From contig JAFTAJ010000014.1 of NCBI GenBank assembly GCA_017458585.1, positions 118,950-182,949 of the forward strand: a stretch of DNA of 64,000 nt, in the 5' to 3' direction. This DNA is from Bacteroidaceae bacterium (GTDB lineage Bacteria; Bacteroidota; Bacteroidia; Bacteroidales; Bacteroidaceae). Positions 36,059-44,603 of this stretch are shown here, one piece after another. How positions within the stretch are numbered: position 1 is the stretch's first letter; each line of letters begins with the position of its first letter. The notes below the pieces were generated by a model that saw only the letters and a program-made list of their open reading frames with translations, was not told the origin of the DNA and searched no databases. Position numbers and translations under genes: made by a program.

Positions 36059-38044
36059 ATGTCTGAACGAGTGCTGAAGATAGTGATGCAAGTGGTGCGC
36101 CTAATACTGGGCTGCACGTTTATCTTGTCGGGCTTCGTCAAGGCCGTTGACCCGAGAGGCTTCAGCTATAAGGTGGAAGAATATCTGCAAGCTGCCAACA
36201 TGGATTTTCCCGATTGGATGAATCTGCCGTTGGTGGCTGCAATAGTGATATGCTGCGCAGAGTTTGTGCTCGGCATATATCTGTTGCTTGGCCTGCGCCG
36301 CAAGTTCACGGCAGTTGCTACGCTGATAGTGTGCGTGGTGTTCACAATCATCAGCGTGCTGCTGGTGATATTCCATCCCGTGCACGACTGCGGCTGCTTT
36401 GGTGAGTTTATCTCGCTTACTGATGCACAGACATTGATAAAGAACATTGTGTTGCTGGGCTTGGCTATCTTGCTCGTGCGTAATCCGCAGGTGGCCAAAC
36501 CGCTTGTACCTGAGGGATGGCAGTGGATTGTGTCGCTCTATACCTGCGTGTTTATCTTTGTGTTCTGTCTGCGCTCGGTGTATTATCTGCCATTGATAGA
36601 CTTCCGTCAATATAAGGTGGGGGCTGACTTGCGGGAGATGGTTTTCCCCACCCACGACGACATCAAGCCCGAAGAGATTTCCGATTTTATGGTGCTCGAC
36701 ACGCTTAGCGAGGACCAGACGGCGCAGATACTATTCAAGAAAGAGCCCACAATACTTATCATCGCTCCGCTTCTGAACGAGGCCTCAACAGGCGTCACGG
36801 AGAAGTTGGCGACCATAAACGACTGGTGCAGAGATAACGGCTATGACATATTCTGCCTCACGGCTTCGCCGCTGAAAGACATACGCAAATGGTGCTATTA
36901 CAACGACGCGGAATACCCATTTCTGATTGCTGACCACACGCTGCTCAAGACGATGGTGCGCTCCAATCCCGGAGTGATGTTGCTCAGGGACGGCGTGATA
37001 CGCAACAAATGGAGCGCCAACAACCTGCCCGAAGTGGAGGATGCTTCGGTTGACGAAAAAGAACTGGAGGCCACGGCTGGCAACAACGGTAAGATATTGC
37101 TGAAGATACTGCTGTGGTATCTGTTGCCGATGTTGCTGATTATTATGCTGTCAAACCTGATAAAGAAGAGAAAGCCTAAACTCCCAAAACTCCTTAAAGT
37201 CTCTAACGACGCAGACGACACTAACGATTCTTACGACTCTAATAATTCTAAAAATTCAATAACAACTAAAAACACTAAAACAATGAGACAGAAAATTGTA
37301 GCAGGAAACTGGAAGATGAACATGACACTGCAGGAAGGTGTGGCTCTGGCCAAGGAGCTGAATGAAATCCTTTCTGCTGACAAGCCCAACTGTGGCGTGG
37401 TAATCTGCACGCCGTTTATTCATCTGGCAAGCATTGCGCCGATGCTTGACACCAGTGTGCTTAAGCTTGGTGCAGAGAACTGCGCTGACAAGGAAAAAGG
37501 TGCTTACACCGGCGAGGTGAGCGCAGCAATGGTTAAGAGTACTGGTGCCGAGTATGTGATACTGGGCCACAGTGAGCGTCGCGCTTATTATGGCGAGACT
37601 CCTGAGATTCTCAAGGAGAAGGTCAACCTCGCATTGGCCAATGGCCTGAAGGTTATCTTCTGCATCGGCGAGGTGTTGGAGGAGCGTGAGGCCGGCAAAC
37701 AGAACGAGGTTGTGGCAGCTCAGCTGAAGGGCTCCCTCTATGACCTCACCGCTGAGCAGTTTGCCAACGTGGTGCTGGCCTACGAGCCTGTTTGGGCTAT
37801 CGGTACAGGCAAGACTGCCACTGCAGACCAGGCCGAGGAGATGCATGCCTTTATCCGCGCTGAGATCGCCAAACAGTTTGGCCAGGAGGTGGCAGAGAAC
37901 ACCACCATTCAGTATGGCGGCAGCTGCAAACCCTCTAACGCTAAGGAACTCTTTGCCAAGCCTGATGTTGACGGAGGCCTTATTGGTGGCGCATCACTCA
38001 AGGCTGCAGACTTCAAGGGTATCATCGACGCTTGGAAAGACTAG
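36059..38044 (+). CDS. DoxX-like membrane protein continuous in frame with triosephosphate isomerase
   Basis: One open frame of 661 codons from the ATG at 36059 (a TTG two codons earlier is possible). Residues about 1-170 are a DoxX/MauE-type four-helix membrane domain ([45 protein letters not shown]). About 190-350 is a thioredoxin-like extracytoplasmic region, then a TM helix ([18 protein letters not shown]) and a Lys/Asn/Asp-rich linker made of TCTAACGAC-type repeats. From residue 409 it is a full TpiA. In related genomes the first part is a separate gene (BT_3928 family) directly upstream of tpiA. Here no stop codon separates them, so either a fusion protein is made or tpiA is started internally at 37283. 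The upstream part may be a redox or thiol-linked membrane protein, by its CGC motif; that is inference. Confidence 0.75.
   Translation: MSERVLKIVMQVVRLILGCTFILSGFVKAVDPRGFSYKVEEYLQAANMDFPDWMNLPLVAAIVICCAEFVLGIYLLLGLRRKFTAVATLIVCVVFTIISVLLVIFHPVHDCGCFGEFISLTDAQTLIKNIVLLGLAILLVRNPQVAKPLVPEGWQWIVSLYTCVFIFVFCLRSVYYLPLIDFRQYKVGADLREMVFPTHDDIKPEEISDFMVLDTLSEDQTAQILFKKEPTILIIAPLLNEASTGVTEKLATINDWCRDNGYDIFCLTASPLKDIRKWCYYNDAEYPFLIADHTLLKTMVRSNPGVMLLRDGVIRNKWSANNLPEVEDASVDEKELEATAGNNGKILLKILLWYLLPMLLIIMLSNLIKKRKPKLPKLLKVSNDADDTNDSYDSNNSKNSITTKNTKTMRQKIVAGNWKMNMTLQEGVALAKELNEILSADKPNCGVVICTPFIHLASIAPMLDTSVLKLGAENCADKEKGAYTGEVSAAMVKSTGAEYVILGHSERRAYYGETPEILKEKVNLALANGLKVIFCIGEVLEEREAGKQNEVVAAQLKGSLYDLTAEQFANVVLAYEPVWAIGTGKTATADQAEEMHAFIRAEIAKQFGQEVAENTTIQYGGSCKPSNAKELFAKPDVDGGLIGGASLKAADFKGIIDAWKD
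37190..37262. repeat. Short-period repeats bridging the DoxX-like gene and tpiA
   Basis: Near-repeats of 8-9 bases (CTCCCAAAACTCC, CTCTAACGAC, GATTCTTACGACTCTAATAA) encode [20 protein letters not shown] and onward. They remove any stop codon between the two reading units. Confidence 0.8.
37283..38044 (+). CDS. tpiA: Triosephosphate isomerase (likely independent start inside the fused frame)
   Basis: Interconverts dihydroxyacetone phosphate and glyceraldehyde 3-phosphate in glycolysis. From ATG 37283 the product is 253 residues, the normal family length, and starts [15 protein letters not shown] as typical TpiA proteins do. Catalytic residues are present: Asn9, Lys11, His96 (VILGHSERR) and Glu168 ([13 protein letters not shown]); phosphate-binding GG motifs are near the end ([18 protein letters not shown]). 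The same frame is open upstream into the DoxX-like gene, so it is listed both as a separate protein and as part of the fusion. pgk and tkt lie downstream on the same strand. Confidence 0.93.
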   Translation: MRQKIVAGNWKMNMTLQEGVALAKELNEILSADKPNCGVVICTPFIHLASIAPMLDTSVLKLGAENCADKEKGAYTGEVSAAMVKSTGAEYVILGHSERRAYYGETPEILKEKVNLALANGLKVIFCIGEVLEEREAGKQNEVVAAQLKGSLYDLTAEQFANVVLAYEPVWAIGTGKTATADQAEEMHAFIRAEIAKQFGQEVAENTTIQYGGSCKPSNAKELFAKPDVDGGLIGGASLKAADFKGIIDAWKD

Positions 38045-38090
38045 ACCCTAAAGACCTCAAGGACTCTAAGTACATAATAAACTAAAAACA

Positions 38091-38699
38091 ATGAAGCGCC
38101 TTTACTTGTTCACGCTGTTGATGGCAGTGCTTATGAGTGCATCGGCCAGGATTACCTTTACCCAACGGCTGCAGACGAAGTCAGGTAATAGAATCCATCT
38201 GAGACAGGATAAGGAGATTGACCGACTGGTGGACGGAAGGGAGGCTGAGCCTGTGGCTGCAGTTACTACCTCGGTGCCAGTGAGCACTAATATTGCCAAG
38301 GCGACACAGCCGACGCAGGCTAAGCCTGCCGCCAAAGGCAATATCAGCACTCTGGCTTCCAATCCCACGCCAACGCATGCTGTGACTCCTACGCAGACTA
38401 AGCCATCTAAGCCTACAGCATACACCACAAGGGCAGGCTGGAGGGTTAAGTTCTTCACCGGCGGCAGTTCGCGTGTAGATAAGGAGAATGCCCAGGCTGC
38501 GGGCCGCGAGTTTAAGAGACTCTTCCCCGATACGCCGGTGTATATGCACTTTGTGTCGCCTCACTGGATATGCGTGGCGGGAGACTTTGTGAATAAGGAG
38601 GATGCCGATGCATTTATTGGCAGAGTAAGAGAATCGCGACAGTTCAATGCTGCCGGCATGACAGTGATGAAGTCTCGCGTGAAAGTGCCAGTTGAATAA
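38091..38699 (+). CDS. SPOR-domain secreted protein
   Basis: 202 residues with a signal peptide ([19 protein letters not shown]). Residues about 50-115 are a Pro/Thr/Ala/Lys-rich linker. Residues about 118-195 are a SPOR-like domain ([50 protein letters not shown]). SPOR domains bind denuded peptidoglycan glycans, often at the division site. It follows tpiA by 46 bases and precedes folE by four bases; tpiA-SPOR-folE is a familiar order in Bacteroides relatives, so they probably form one transcript. Confidence 0.9.
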   Translation: MKRLYLFTLLMAVLMSASARITFTQRLQTKSGNRIHLRQDKEIDRLVDGREAEPVAAVTTSVPVSTNIAKATQPTQAKPAAKGNISTLASNPTPTHAVTPTQTKPSKPTAYTTRAGWRVKFFTGGSSRVDKENAQAAGREFKRLFPDTPVYMHFVSPHWICVAGDFVNKEDADAFIGRVRESRQFNAAGMTVMKSRVKVPVE

Positions 38700-38703
38700 T
38701 GAT

Positions 38704-39294
38704 ATGGAACCAATAGAATTTGATCCGCAGACACTCCATCAGCTGGAAGACCTGTTTCGTCAGGAACTGGGCTTGCTGGGCGAGAATCCGCAGCGAGAAG
38801 GTCTGCTTAAGACTCCAACACGTGTGGCCAAGGCCATGCTGACACTTACGCAGGGTTATCAGTTGGACCCTATGGCGGTGCTGCAGTCGGCCAAGTTTAA
38901 GGAGGACTACCGCCAGATGGTGATAGTGAAAGAGATAAACTTCTACTCTCTGTGTGAGCACCACATGCTTCCCTTCTATGGCCAGGCTCATGTGGCCTAT
39001 ATACCCAATGGCTACATCACCGGTCTGAGCAAGATAGCACGCGTGGTGGACATCTACAGCCACCGCTTGCAGGTGCAGGAGCGTATGACCACTCAGATAA
39101 AGGACTGCATACAGCAGGCGCTCAATCCGTTGGGCGTAATGGTGGTGATCGAGGCTAAGCACATGTGTATGCAGATGCGGGGTGTGGAGAAGCAGAACTC
39201 TGTGACTACCACCAGCGATTTCACGGGAGCGTTTACTAACAAGGCGACCCGCGACGAGTTCCTCGAGCTAATCAAACAACACTCTACACTATAA
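38704..39294 (+). CDS. folE: GTP cyclohydrolase I
   Basis: 196 residues from the ATG at 38704, four bases after the SPOR stop; a TTG four codons earlier overlaps that gene and is less likely. FolE makes 7,8-dihydroneopterin triphosphate from GTP, the first step to folates. The zinc ligands are Cys84 and His87 ([11 protein letters not shown]) and Cys155 ([11 protein letters not shown]). Other family motifs are [36 protein letters not shown] and the C-terminal [18 protein letters not shown]. Complete. Confidence 0.96.
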   Translation: MEPIEFDPQTLHQLEDLFRQELGLLGENPQREGLLKTPTRVAKAMLTLTQGYQLDPMAVLQSAKFKEDYRQMVIVKEINFYSLCEHHMLPFYGQAHVAYIPNGYITGLSKIARVVDIYSHRLQVQERMTTQIKDCIQQALNPLGVMVVIEAKHMCMQMRGVEKQNSVTTTSDFTGAFTNKATRDEFLELIKQHSTL

Positions 39295-39303
39295 AGTGGA
39301 GAT

Positions 39304-39334
39304 AAAACTCTCGAACTTTAGAACTTTCGAACTA
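39304..39334. repeat. GAACTTTCGAACT-type short repeats upstream of tkt
   Basis: Three near copies of TCGAACTTT/AGAACTTTC lie between folE and tkt. The same motif is in frame inside tamL at about 47885-47920. Confidence 0.85.
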
Positions 39335-39349
39335 TTAAATATCAACACC

Positions 39350-41371
39350 ATGAAGAATACTGTTGAATTGATGAACAGGGCTGCTGACAATATAAGGATT
39401 CTGTCCGCGGCAATGGTTGAGAATGCACACTCAGGCCATCCTGGCGGCGCCATGGGAGGTGCAGACTTTATAAACGTTCTTTTTTCTGAATATTTGGTTC
39501 ATGATCCCAACAATCCGCAGTGGGAGACACGCGACCGCTTTTATCTTGATCCGGGACACATGTCACCAATGCTCTATTCGGCACTGGCCATGCAGGGCAA
39601 GTTTACCATCGATGAGCTTAAGGAGTTTCGTCGCTGGAAGTCCACTACTCCCGGCCATCCTGAGCTGAATGTCTGTCGCGGCGTAGAGAACTCGTCAGGT
39701 CCGCTCGGTCAAGGCCACTGCTATGCTGTGGGTGCCGCTATCGCTGCTAAGTTTATGGCTGCGCACCTGGGCAATGAGTCATTCTTGAAGGAGAAGATAT
39801 ATACCTATATCAGTGATGGTGGCATACAGGAGGAGATCTCTCAGGGTGCAGGCCGCATGGCTGGCTTCCTCGGGCTCAACAACCTGATTATGTTCTACGA
39901 CTCCAACGATATACAGCTCTCTACCGAGTGCAGCACTGTGTCGGACGAGAATACGGCTATGAAGTATAGGGCGTGGAACTGGAATGTCATTACCATCAAC
40001 GGCAATGATGTCAACGAGATACGCGATGCCCTCGACAAGGCCATTGCTGAGGAGCACAGGCCTACGCTTATCATCGGTAAGTGTGTGATGGGCAAGGGCT
40101 GCCTCGACGCCGACGGCAACTGCCTGGAGCGCAGCACCAAGACCCACGGCGCTCCGCTCGGTCAAGGGGCATACGTTAACACAGTGCGTAACCTTGGCGG
40201 CGACCCCGATAATGCTTTCGTTATCTATGACGATGTAAAGCAGATGTACAAGAACCGTGCTGCGGAGTTGCTGAAGATTGTTGGCGAGCGTCAGAGTCAG
40301 GAACGCGTCTGGGCCTTGCAGAATCCCGAGAATGCAAGGAAGCAGGCTGACTGGTTTGCCAACAAACTCCCAGAGATTGACTGGGACGGCATTACCGTGA
40401 AGGATGGCGACCCGACGCGCAACGCCTCGTCGGCAGTGCTTAGCGAACTGGCTAAGAAAGTAGAGAACATGGTTGTCTCCTCCGCTGACCTTTGCAACTC
40501 CGACAAGACCGACGGCTTCCTTAAGCAGAGCCGCAACATACAGCCTGGCGATTTCGGTGGCAATTTCCTGCAGGCAGGAGTGAGCGAGCTCACCATGGCG
40601 TGCCTTTGTATCGGTATGACTCTGCATGGTGGCGTGATTACCGCCATGGGTACCTTCTTTGTCTTTAGCGACTATATGAAGCCGGCCATCCGTATGGCAG
40701 CGCTGATGGAGCTACCCGTGAAGTTTGTATGGAGCCACGACTCCTTCCGAGTGGGAGAGGATGGGCCCACCCATCAGCCCATTGAGCAAGAGGCTCAGAT
40801 ACGCTTGCTGGAGAAGATGAAGAACCATAGCGGTCGCAATTCGTTGCTGGTGATGCGTCCTGCCGATGTCAAGGAGACAGTGGTGTGCTGGCGTATGGCT
40901 ATGGAGAACTGGAAGACGCCGACGGCGCTCATTCTCAGTCGTCAGAATATCGCCAATCTGCCCGATGGCACTAAATACGAAGGTGCTCTGCGCGGTGGCT
41001 ACACCGTTATCCCCGAGGACAACCCCGAGATAGTACTGGTGGCTACTGGCTCCGAAGTGTCTACGCTTGTTGAGGCTGCAGAATTGCTCAAGCAGGATGG
41101 TGTGCGCTACCGCATAGTAAGCATTCCTTCCGAGGGACTATTCCGCACACAGGACATCACCTATCAGCACAGCGTGCTGCCTGCCGGCATCAAGAAGTTC
41201 GGCCTCACTGCCGGCTTGCCCGTAAACCTGCAGGGACTGGTGGGTAGTCACGGCAAGGTGTTTGGAGTGGAGAGCTTCGGCTATTCTGCCCATTTCAAGG
41301 TGCTGGACGAGAAGTTTGGCTTCAATGCAGAGAATGTGTATAAGCAGATAAAGCAATATCTTGCTGAATAA
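39350..41371 (+). CDS. tkt: Transketolase
   Basis: 673 residues from the ATG at 39350, the usual length. Transketolase moves two-carbon units between sugar phosphates with thiamine diphosphate in the non-oxidative pentose phosphate pathway. Motifs: MVENAHSGHPGGAMGGADF near the N-terminus, DPGHMSPMLYSAL, SSGPLGQGHCYAVGAA, FYDSNDIQLS in the cofactor region, and the pyrimidine-binding part with FFVFSDYMKPAIRMAAL, SHDSFRVGEDGPTHQPIEQ. The leader after folE contains ACTCTCGAACTTTAGAACTTTCG-type repeats (39306-39332); the same unit is found inside tamL. rpiB follows by 23 bases. Confidence 0.96.
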   Translation: MKNTVELMNRAADNIRILSAAMVENAHSGHPGGAMGGADFINVLFSEYLVHDPNNPQWETRDRFYLDPGHMSPMLYSALAMQGKFTIDELKEFRRWKSTTPGHPELNVCRGVENSSGPLGQGHCYAVGAAIAAKFMAAHLGNESFLKEKIYTYISDGGIQEEISQGAGRMAGFLGLNNLIMFYDSNDIQLSTECSTVSDENTAMKYRAWNWNVITINGNDVNEIRDALDKAIAEEHRPTLIIGKCVMGKGCLDADGNCLERSTKTHGAPLGQGAYVNTVRNLGGDPDNAFVIYDDVKQMYKNRAAELLKIVGERQSQERVWALQNPENARKQADWFANKLPEIDWDGITVKDGDPTRNASSAVLSELAKKVENMVVSSADLCNSDKTDGFLKQSRNIQPGDFGGNFLQAGVSELTMACLCIGMTLHGGVITAMGTFFVFSDYMKPAIRMAALMELPVKFVWSHDSFRVGEDGPTHQPIEQEAQIRLLEKMKNHSGRNSLLVMRPADVKETVVCWRMAMENWKTPTALILSRQNIANLPDGTKYEGALRGGYTVIPEDNPEIVLVATGSEVSTLVEAAELLKQDGVRYRIVSIPSEGLFRTQDITYQHSVLPAGIKKFGLTAGLPVNLQGLVGSHGKVFGVESFGYSAHFKVLDEKFGFNAENVYKQIKQYLAE

Positions 41372-41394
41372 TTTTCAATTTTCAATCTTTAAAT

Positions 41395-41844
41395 ATGAAA
41401 ATAGGATTAGCATCAGACCATGCAGGCTACGCCCTCAAGCAGTTTGTGAAACAGTATCTCGCGGAGAAGGGCATGGAGTACGAGGACTTCGGCACCTATA
41501 GCGAGGAGAGCTGCGACTATCCCGACTTCGCACATAAACTGGGCGAGGCTATCGACAATGATGTCTATACCACTGGCATAGCTATCTGTGGCAGTGGTGA
41601 GGGTATTAGTATGGCGCTCAACAAACATCAGAAGGTTAGAGCGGCACTTGTATGGATGCCGGAGATAGCCCACCTGGCTCGTCAGCATAACGATGCCAAT
41701 GTGCTGGTGATGCCTGGCCGCTTTATTAGCGAAGATACCGCCCGAGAAGTGATGGATGAGTTCTTTGCCACCGACTTTGAGGGTGGACGCCATGTGCGCA
41801 GGGTAAATAAGATACCGTTGAAGATTGAAGAACAGAAGGATTGA
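41395..41844 (+). CDS. rpiB: Ribose-5-phosphate isomerase B
   Basis: 149 residues. RpiB interconverts ribose 5-phosphate and ribulose 5-phosphate in the pentose phosphate pathway, feeding transketolase, which is encoded just upstream. Motifs: MKIGLASDHAGYALK with Asp8-His9, then Cys65 in AICGSGEGISMALNK, the catalytic base position of the family, and VRAALVWMPEIAHLARQHND. Its TGA stop overlaps the TTG start of nth. Confidence 0.95.
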   Translation: MKIGLASDHAGYALKQFVKQYLAEKGMEYEDFGTYSEESCDYPDFAHKLGEAIDNDVYTTGIAICGSGEGISMALNKHQKVRAALVWMPEIAHLARQHNDANVLVMPGRFISEDTAREVMDEFFATDFEGGRHVRRVNKIPLKIEEQKD

Positions 41845-42497
41845 GAAAGACAGAACTATATACCCAGGTGCTGGAGCGTTTGCGCGAGCAGATGCCGCCC
41901 ATAGACACTGAACTGGACTACGGCAGTCCGTTTCAGTTGCTGGTGGCTGTGGTGCTCTCTGCGCAGTGTACTGACAAGCGGGTGAATATAGTCACCAAGT
42001 CACTCTTTGCGCAATACCCCACGCCACAGCTGATGGCGCAGGCTACGGAGGAGGAGATACTGAGCCATATCAGCTCTGTGTCGTACCCCAACAGTAAGGC
42101 GGGCTACCTCAAGGGCATGTCGCAGATGCTTGTCAACGACTTTGGCGGCGAGGTGCCCTCCACGATGGAGGAGCTCACACGCTTGCCCGGAGTGGGGCGC
42201 AAGACGGCCAATGTTATATTGGCAATAGTGTTCAAGGAGGCGGCGCTGGCTGTAGATACCCATGTGTTCAGGGTAAGCCGAAGGCTGGGACTCGTGCCTG
42301 AGCGCTGCAAGACACCGCTGGCCGTGGAACTGGAACTGAAGAAGCACATAGAGAGCGACATGGTGGCGCAGTCACACTTCTGGCTCCTCTATCTGGGGCG
42401 CTACACATGCCTAGCGCGTAAGCCAAAATGCTCTATCTGCAAGATGACAGAGATTTGCAAACATTATAATCAACTTAATAAATTACTAAAGCAATGA
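41841..42497 (+). CDS. nth: Endonuclease III (DNA glycosylase/AP lyase)
   Basis: 218 residues. The start is a TTG at 41841 overlapping the rpiB stop (TTGA), preceded by an AGAAGGA stretch; the first ATG is 17 codons in and would remove conserved N-terminal helix residues. Nth removes oxidised pyrimidines and nicks the abasic site. The helix-hairpin-helix is [16 protein letters not shown] with catalytic Lys121; Asp139 is in [14 protein letters not shown]. The [4Fe-4S] ligands are Cys190, Cys197, Cys200 and Cys206 with the standard C-x6-C-x2-C-x5-C spacing. Its TGA overlaps the ATG of pgk. Confidence 0.95.
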   Translation: MRKTELYTQVLERLREQMPPIDTELDYGSPFQLLVAVVLSAQCTDKRVNIVTKSLFAQYPTPQLMAQATEEEILSHISSVSYPNSKAGYLKGMSQMLVNDFGGEVPSTMEELTRLPGVGRKTANVILAIVFKEAALAVDTHVFRVSRRLGLVPERCKTPLAVELELKKHIESDMVAQSHFWLLYLGRYTCLARKPKCSICKMTEICKHYNQLNKLLKQ

Positions 42498-43741
42498 CAA
42501 TTAACGATTACAAGTTTGCCGGTAAGAAGGCAATCGTGCGCGTTGACTTCAACGTGCCACTCGATGAGAATGGAAAGATTACTGACGACACCCGTATCCG
42601 CGGTGCGCTGCCCACACTGAAGAAAGTACTTGACGAGGGCGGTTCGCTTATCATTATGAGCCACATGGGCAAGCCCAAGGGTAAGGTTAATCCTAAGATG
42701 AGTCTCTCGCAGATTAAGGACGCTGTGGCTGAGAAACTCGGAACTCCTGTTATCTTTGTTGACGACTGCATGAAGGCAGACGCACAGGCTGCAGCTCTCA
42801 AGCCGGGCGAGGTGATACTGCTCGAGAACCTCCGCTTCTATCCCGAGGAAGAAGGCAAGCCAGTAGGTATTGATAAGGAAGACCCCGCATACGATGAGGC
42901 AAAGAAGGCCATGAAGGCCAGCCAGAAGGATTTTGCCAAGCATCTCGCCAGCTATGCTGACTGCTATGTGATGGACGCTTTTGGCACCGCTCACCGCAAG
43001 CACGCTTCCACAGCCGTTATTGCCGATTATTTCGATGCCGACAATAAGATGCTCGGTCTCCTTATGGAGAAAGAGGTGCAGGCTGTTGACAATGTGCTCA
43101 GCGATATCAAGCGCCCCTTTGTGGCTATCATGGGTGGCTCTAAAGTGAGCAGCAAGATTGGCATCATCGAGAATCTGCTCGGCAAGGTTGACAAGCTCAT
43201 TCTCTGCGGTGGTATGACCTACACCTTTATGAAGGCTCACGGTGGCGAGATAGGCAACTCTATCGTGGAGCTCGATAAGCTCGATGTAGCTCTTGGTGTA
43301 GAAGAACTGGCCAAGAAGAACGGTGTGGAGCTCGTGCTCGCTTCCGACAGCATCATCGCTGACAAGTTTGCCAACGATGCACAGCAGAAGATTTGCCCCA
43401 GCAATGCTATTCCTGAGGGATGGGAAGGTCTCGACGTGGGTCCTGAAACACAGGAGCGCTTCAAGGCAGCTATCCGCGACGCTAAGACTATCCTCTGGAA
43501 TGGTCCCGCAGGTGTCTTTGAGTTCGACAATTTCTGTGCCGGTAGCCGTGCAGTAGGTGATGCCGTAGCTGAGGCTACTGCCAACGGGGCTTTCTCGCTC
43601 GTGGGCGGTGGTGACTCCGTGGCTTGCGTCCACAAGTTTGGACTGGAAGACAAGGTAAGCTACATCTCCACCGGTGGTGGCGCACTGCTTGAGGCTATCG
43701 AGGGTAAGGTGTTACCCGGCATTGCAGCCATCAAAGGTTAA
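42494..43741 (+). CDS. pgk: Phosphoglycerate kinase
   Basis: 415 residues, starting ATGA over the nth stop. Pgk transfers phosphate from 1,3-bisphosphoglycerate to ADP in glycolysis. Motifs: [86 protein letters not shown], and the nucleotide-binding [16 protein letters not shown] with [15 protein letters not shown]. The frame is complete. Overlapping stops and starts tie rpiB, nth and pgk into one translationally coupled unit. Confidence 0.97.
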   Translation: MTINDYKFAGKKAIVRVDFNVPLDENGKITDDTRIRGALPTLKKVLDEGGSLIIMSHMGKPKGKVNPKMSLSQIKDAVAEKLGTPVIFVDDCMKADAQAAALKPGEVILLENLRFYPEEEGKPVGIDKEDPAYDEAKKAMKASQKDFAKHLASYADCYVMDAFGTAHRKHASTAVIADYFDADNKMLGLLMEKEVQAVDNVLSDIKRPFVAIMGGSKVSSKIGIIENLLGKVDKLILCGGMTYTFMKAHGGEIGNSIVELDKLDVALGVEELAKKNGVELVLASDSIIADKFANDAQQKICPSNAIPEGWEGLDVGPETQERFKAAIRDAKTILWNGPAGVFEFDNFCAGSRAVGDAVAEATANGAFSLVGGGDSVACVHKFGLEDKVSYISTGGGALLEAIEGKVLPGIAAIKG

Positions 43742-43753
43742 AAACATTGAATA

Positions 43754-44584
43754 TTGAGCATTAAAACTCTCACTCTCACACTCTCTCTCACACTCACTCT
43801 TCTTTCTTGCAGTAAGCAGGAGAAGACAGTAGAGTCAAGGGCTCAGGTGAGCGACAGCACTGCACTACGCGTGGCAGTCTTTCCCTCATCTGATGCCCTA
43901 CCTTTGTTGCTTGCCAACGACTGGGGCATCCTCGAGGAGCATGGCGCGCGAGCCGAGATAGCCGTCTATCGTTCGCAGTTGGACGCTGAGAAAGCATTGG
44001 CCGACGGTAAGGCCGATGTGGTGCTCACCGACAAACATAGAATAGAGTGGTGGCAGCGCAAGGGCACTCCCATACAGTTTGCCTTCGCCACACGCCGTCC
44101 ACTATACATAGTGCCTAACAAGCAGCTGCGCATCACACGCATCGATCAGCTCGACGACCGTATGATAGCGGGAAGCCGCTATTCGCTTGACGATGACTTC
44201 ACCGACCAAGCCGTGGCAAAGATTAAGAAGCGCAAGGGCCAGATATTGCGTCCACAAATCAATAGCGTAGAGCTTCGCCTAAGTATGTTGCTCGCGGGTC
44301 AGCTTGATGCTGCTGTACTCAACACGCTGCAAGCGGCCAAGGCTCGTGCCGCAGGCTATAGTCCGCTGAATATTGCCGAGGGCGTTGCCCTGGAGGGCGC
44401 CGTGGCGTATAGAGCAGCAGAGTCGCAAAGACATAGAGTCGCAAAGCTGCAAAGCGCATACCAGAAAGCTGTGGAACGTCTGCATCGCTCGGCAACTATG
44501 CCGACCATCAGCGCTACTACACGCACAGCGCTCTATCTTACTGACGGCATCGACACATTACTTAATGCAAAGACAGACTTTTAG
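43754..44584 (+). CDS. Substrate-binding-protein-like lipoprotein
   Basis: 276 residues from a TTG at 43754; there is no Met before the lipobox LLSC, so an alternative start is needed. The hydrophobic core (KTLTLTLSLTLTLL) is encoded by CTCACTCTCACA repeats. The mature part resembles the THI5/NMT1/SsuA type of periplasmic binding protein: LRVAVFPSSDALPLLLANDW, GILEEHGARAEIAVYRS, EKALADGKADVVLTDKHR. No permease or ATPase gene is adjacent, so the ligand is unknown. A stretch near residues 218-226 (ESQRHRVAK) comes from a GAGTCGCAAAGAC-type repeat at 44421-44455. It could instead be a non-transport sensor protein of the same fold. Confidence 0.75.
   Translation: MSIKTLTLTLSLTLTLLSCSKQEKTVESRAQVSDSTALRVAVFPSSDALPLLLANDWGILEEHGARAEIAVYRSQLDAEKALADGKADVVLTDKHRIEWWQRKGTPIQFAFATRRPLYIVPNKQLRITRIDQLDDRMIAGSRYSLDDDFTDQAVAKIKKRKGQILRPQINSVELRLSMLLAGQLDAAVLNTLQAAKARAAGYSPLNIAEGVALEGAVAYRAAESQRHRVAKLQSAYQKAVERLHRSATMPTISATTRTALYLTDGIDTLLNAKTDF
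43772..43803. repeat. CTCTCACTCTCACAC microrepeats encoding a signal-peptide core
   Basis: Near-repeats of CTCACT/CTCACA give alternating Leu-Thr/Ser codons that form the hydrophobic segment of the lipoprotein signal. Confidence 0.85.
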
Positions 44585-44603
44585 GAGTTCAACAGTTTAG
44601 GAA

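Noticed and set aside
35464..36141. A 225-codon minus-strand frame opposite DUF1599
   Set aside because: It reads repeat DNA at its start and has no recognisable motif, while DUF1599 is well supported.
42470..43633. A 387-codon minus-strand frame opposite pgk
   Set aside because: pgk is unambiguous and complete; the opposite frame is a codon-bias shadow.
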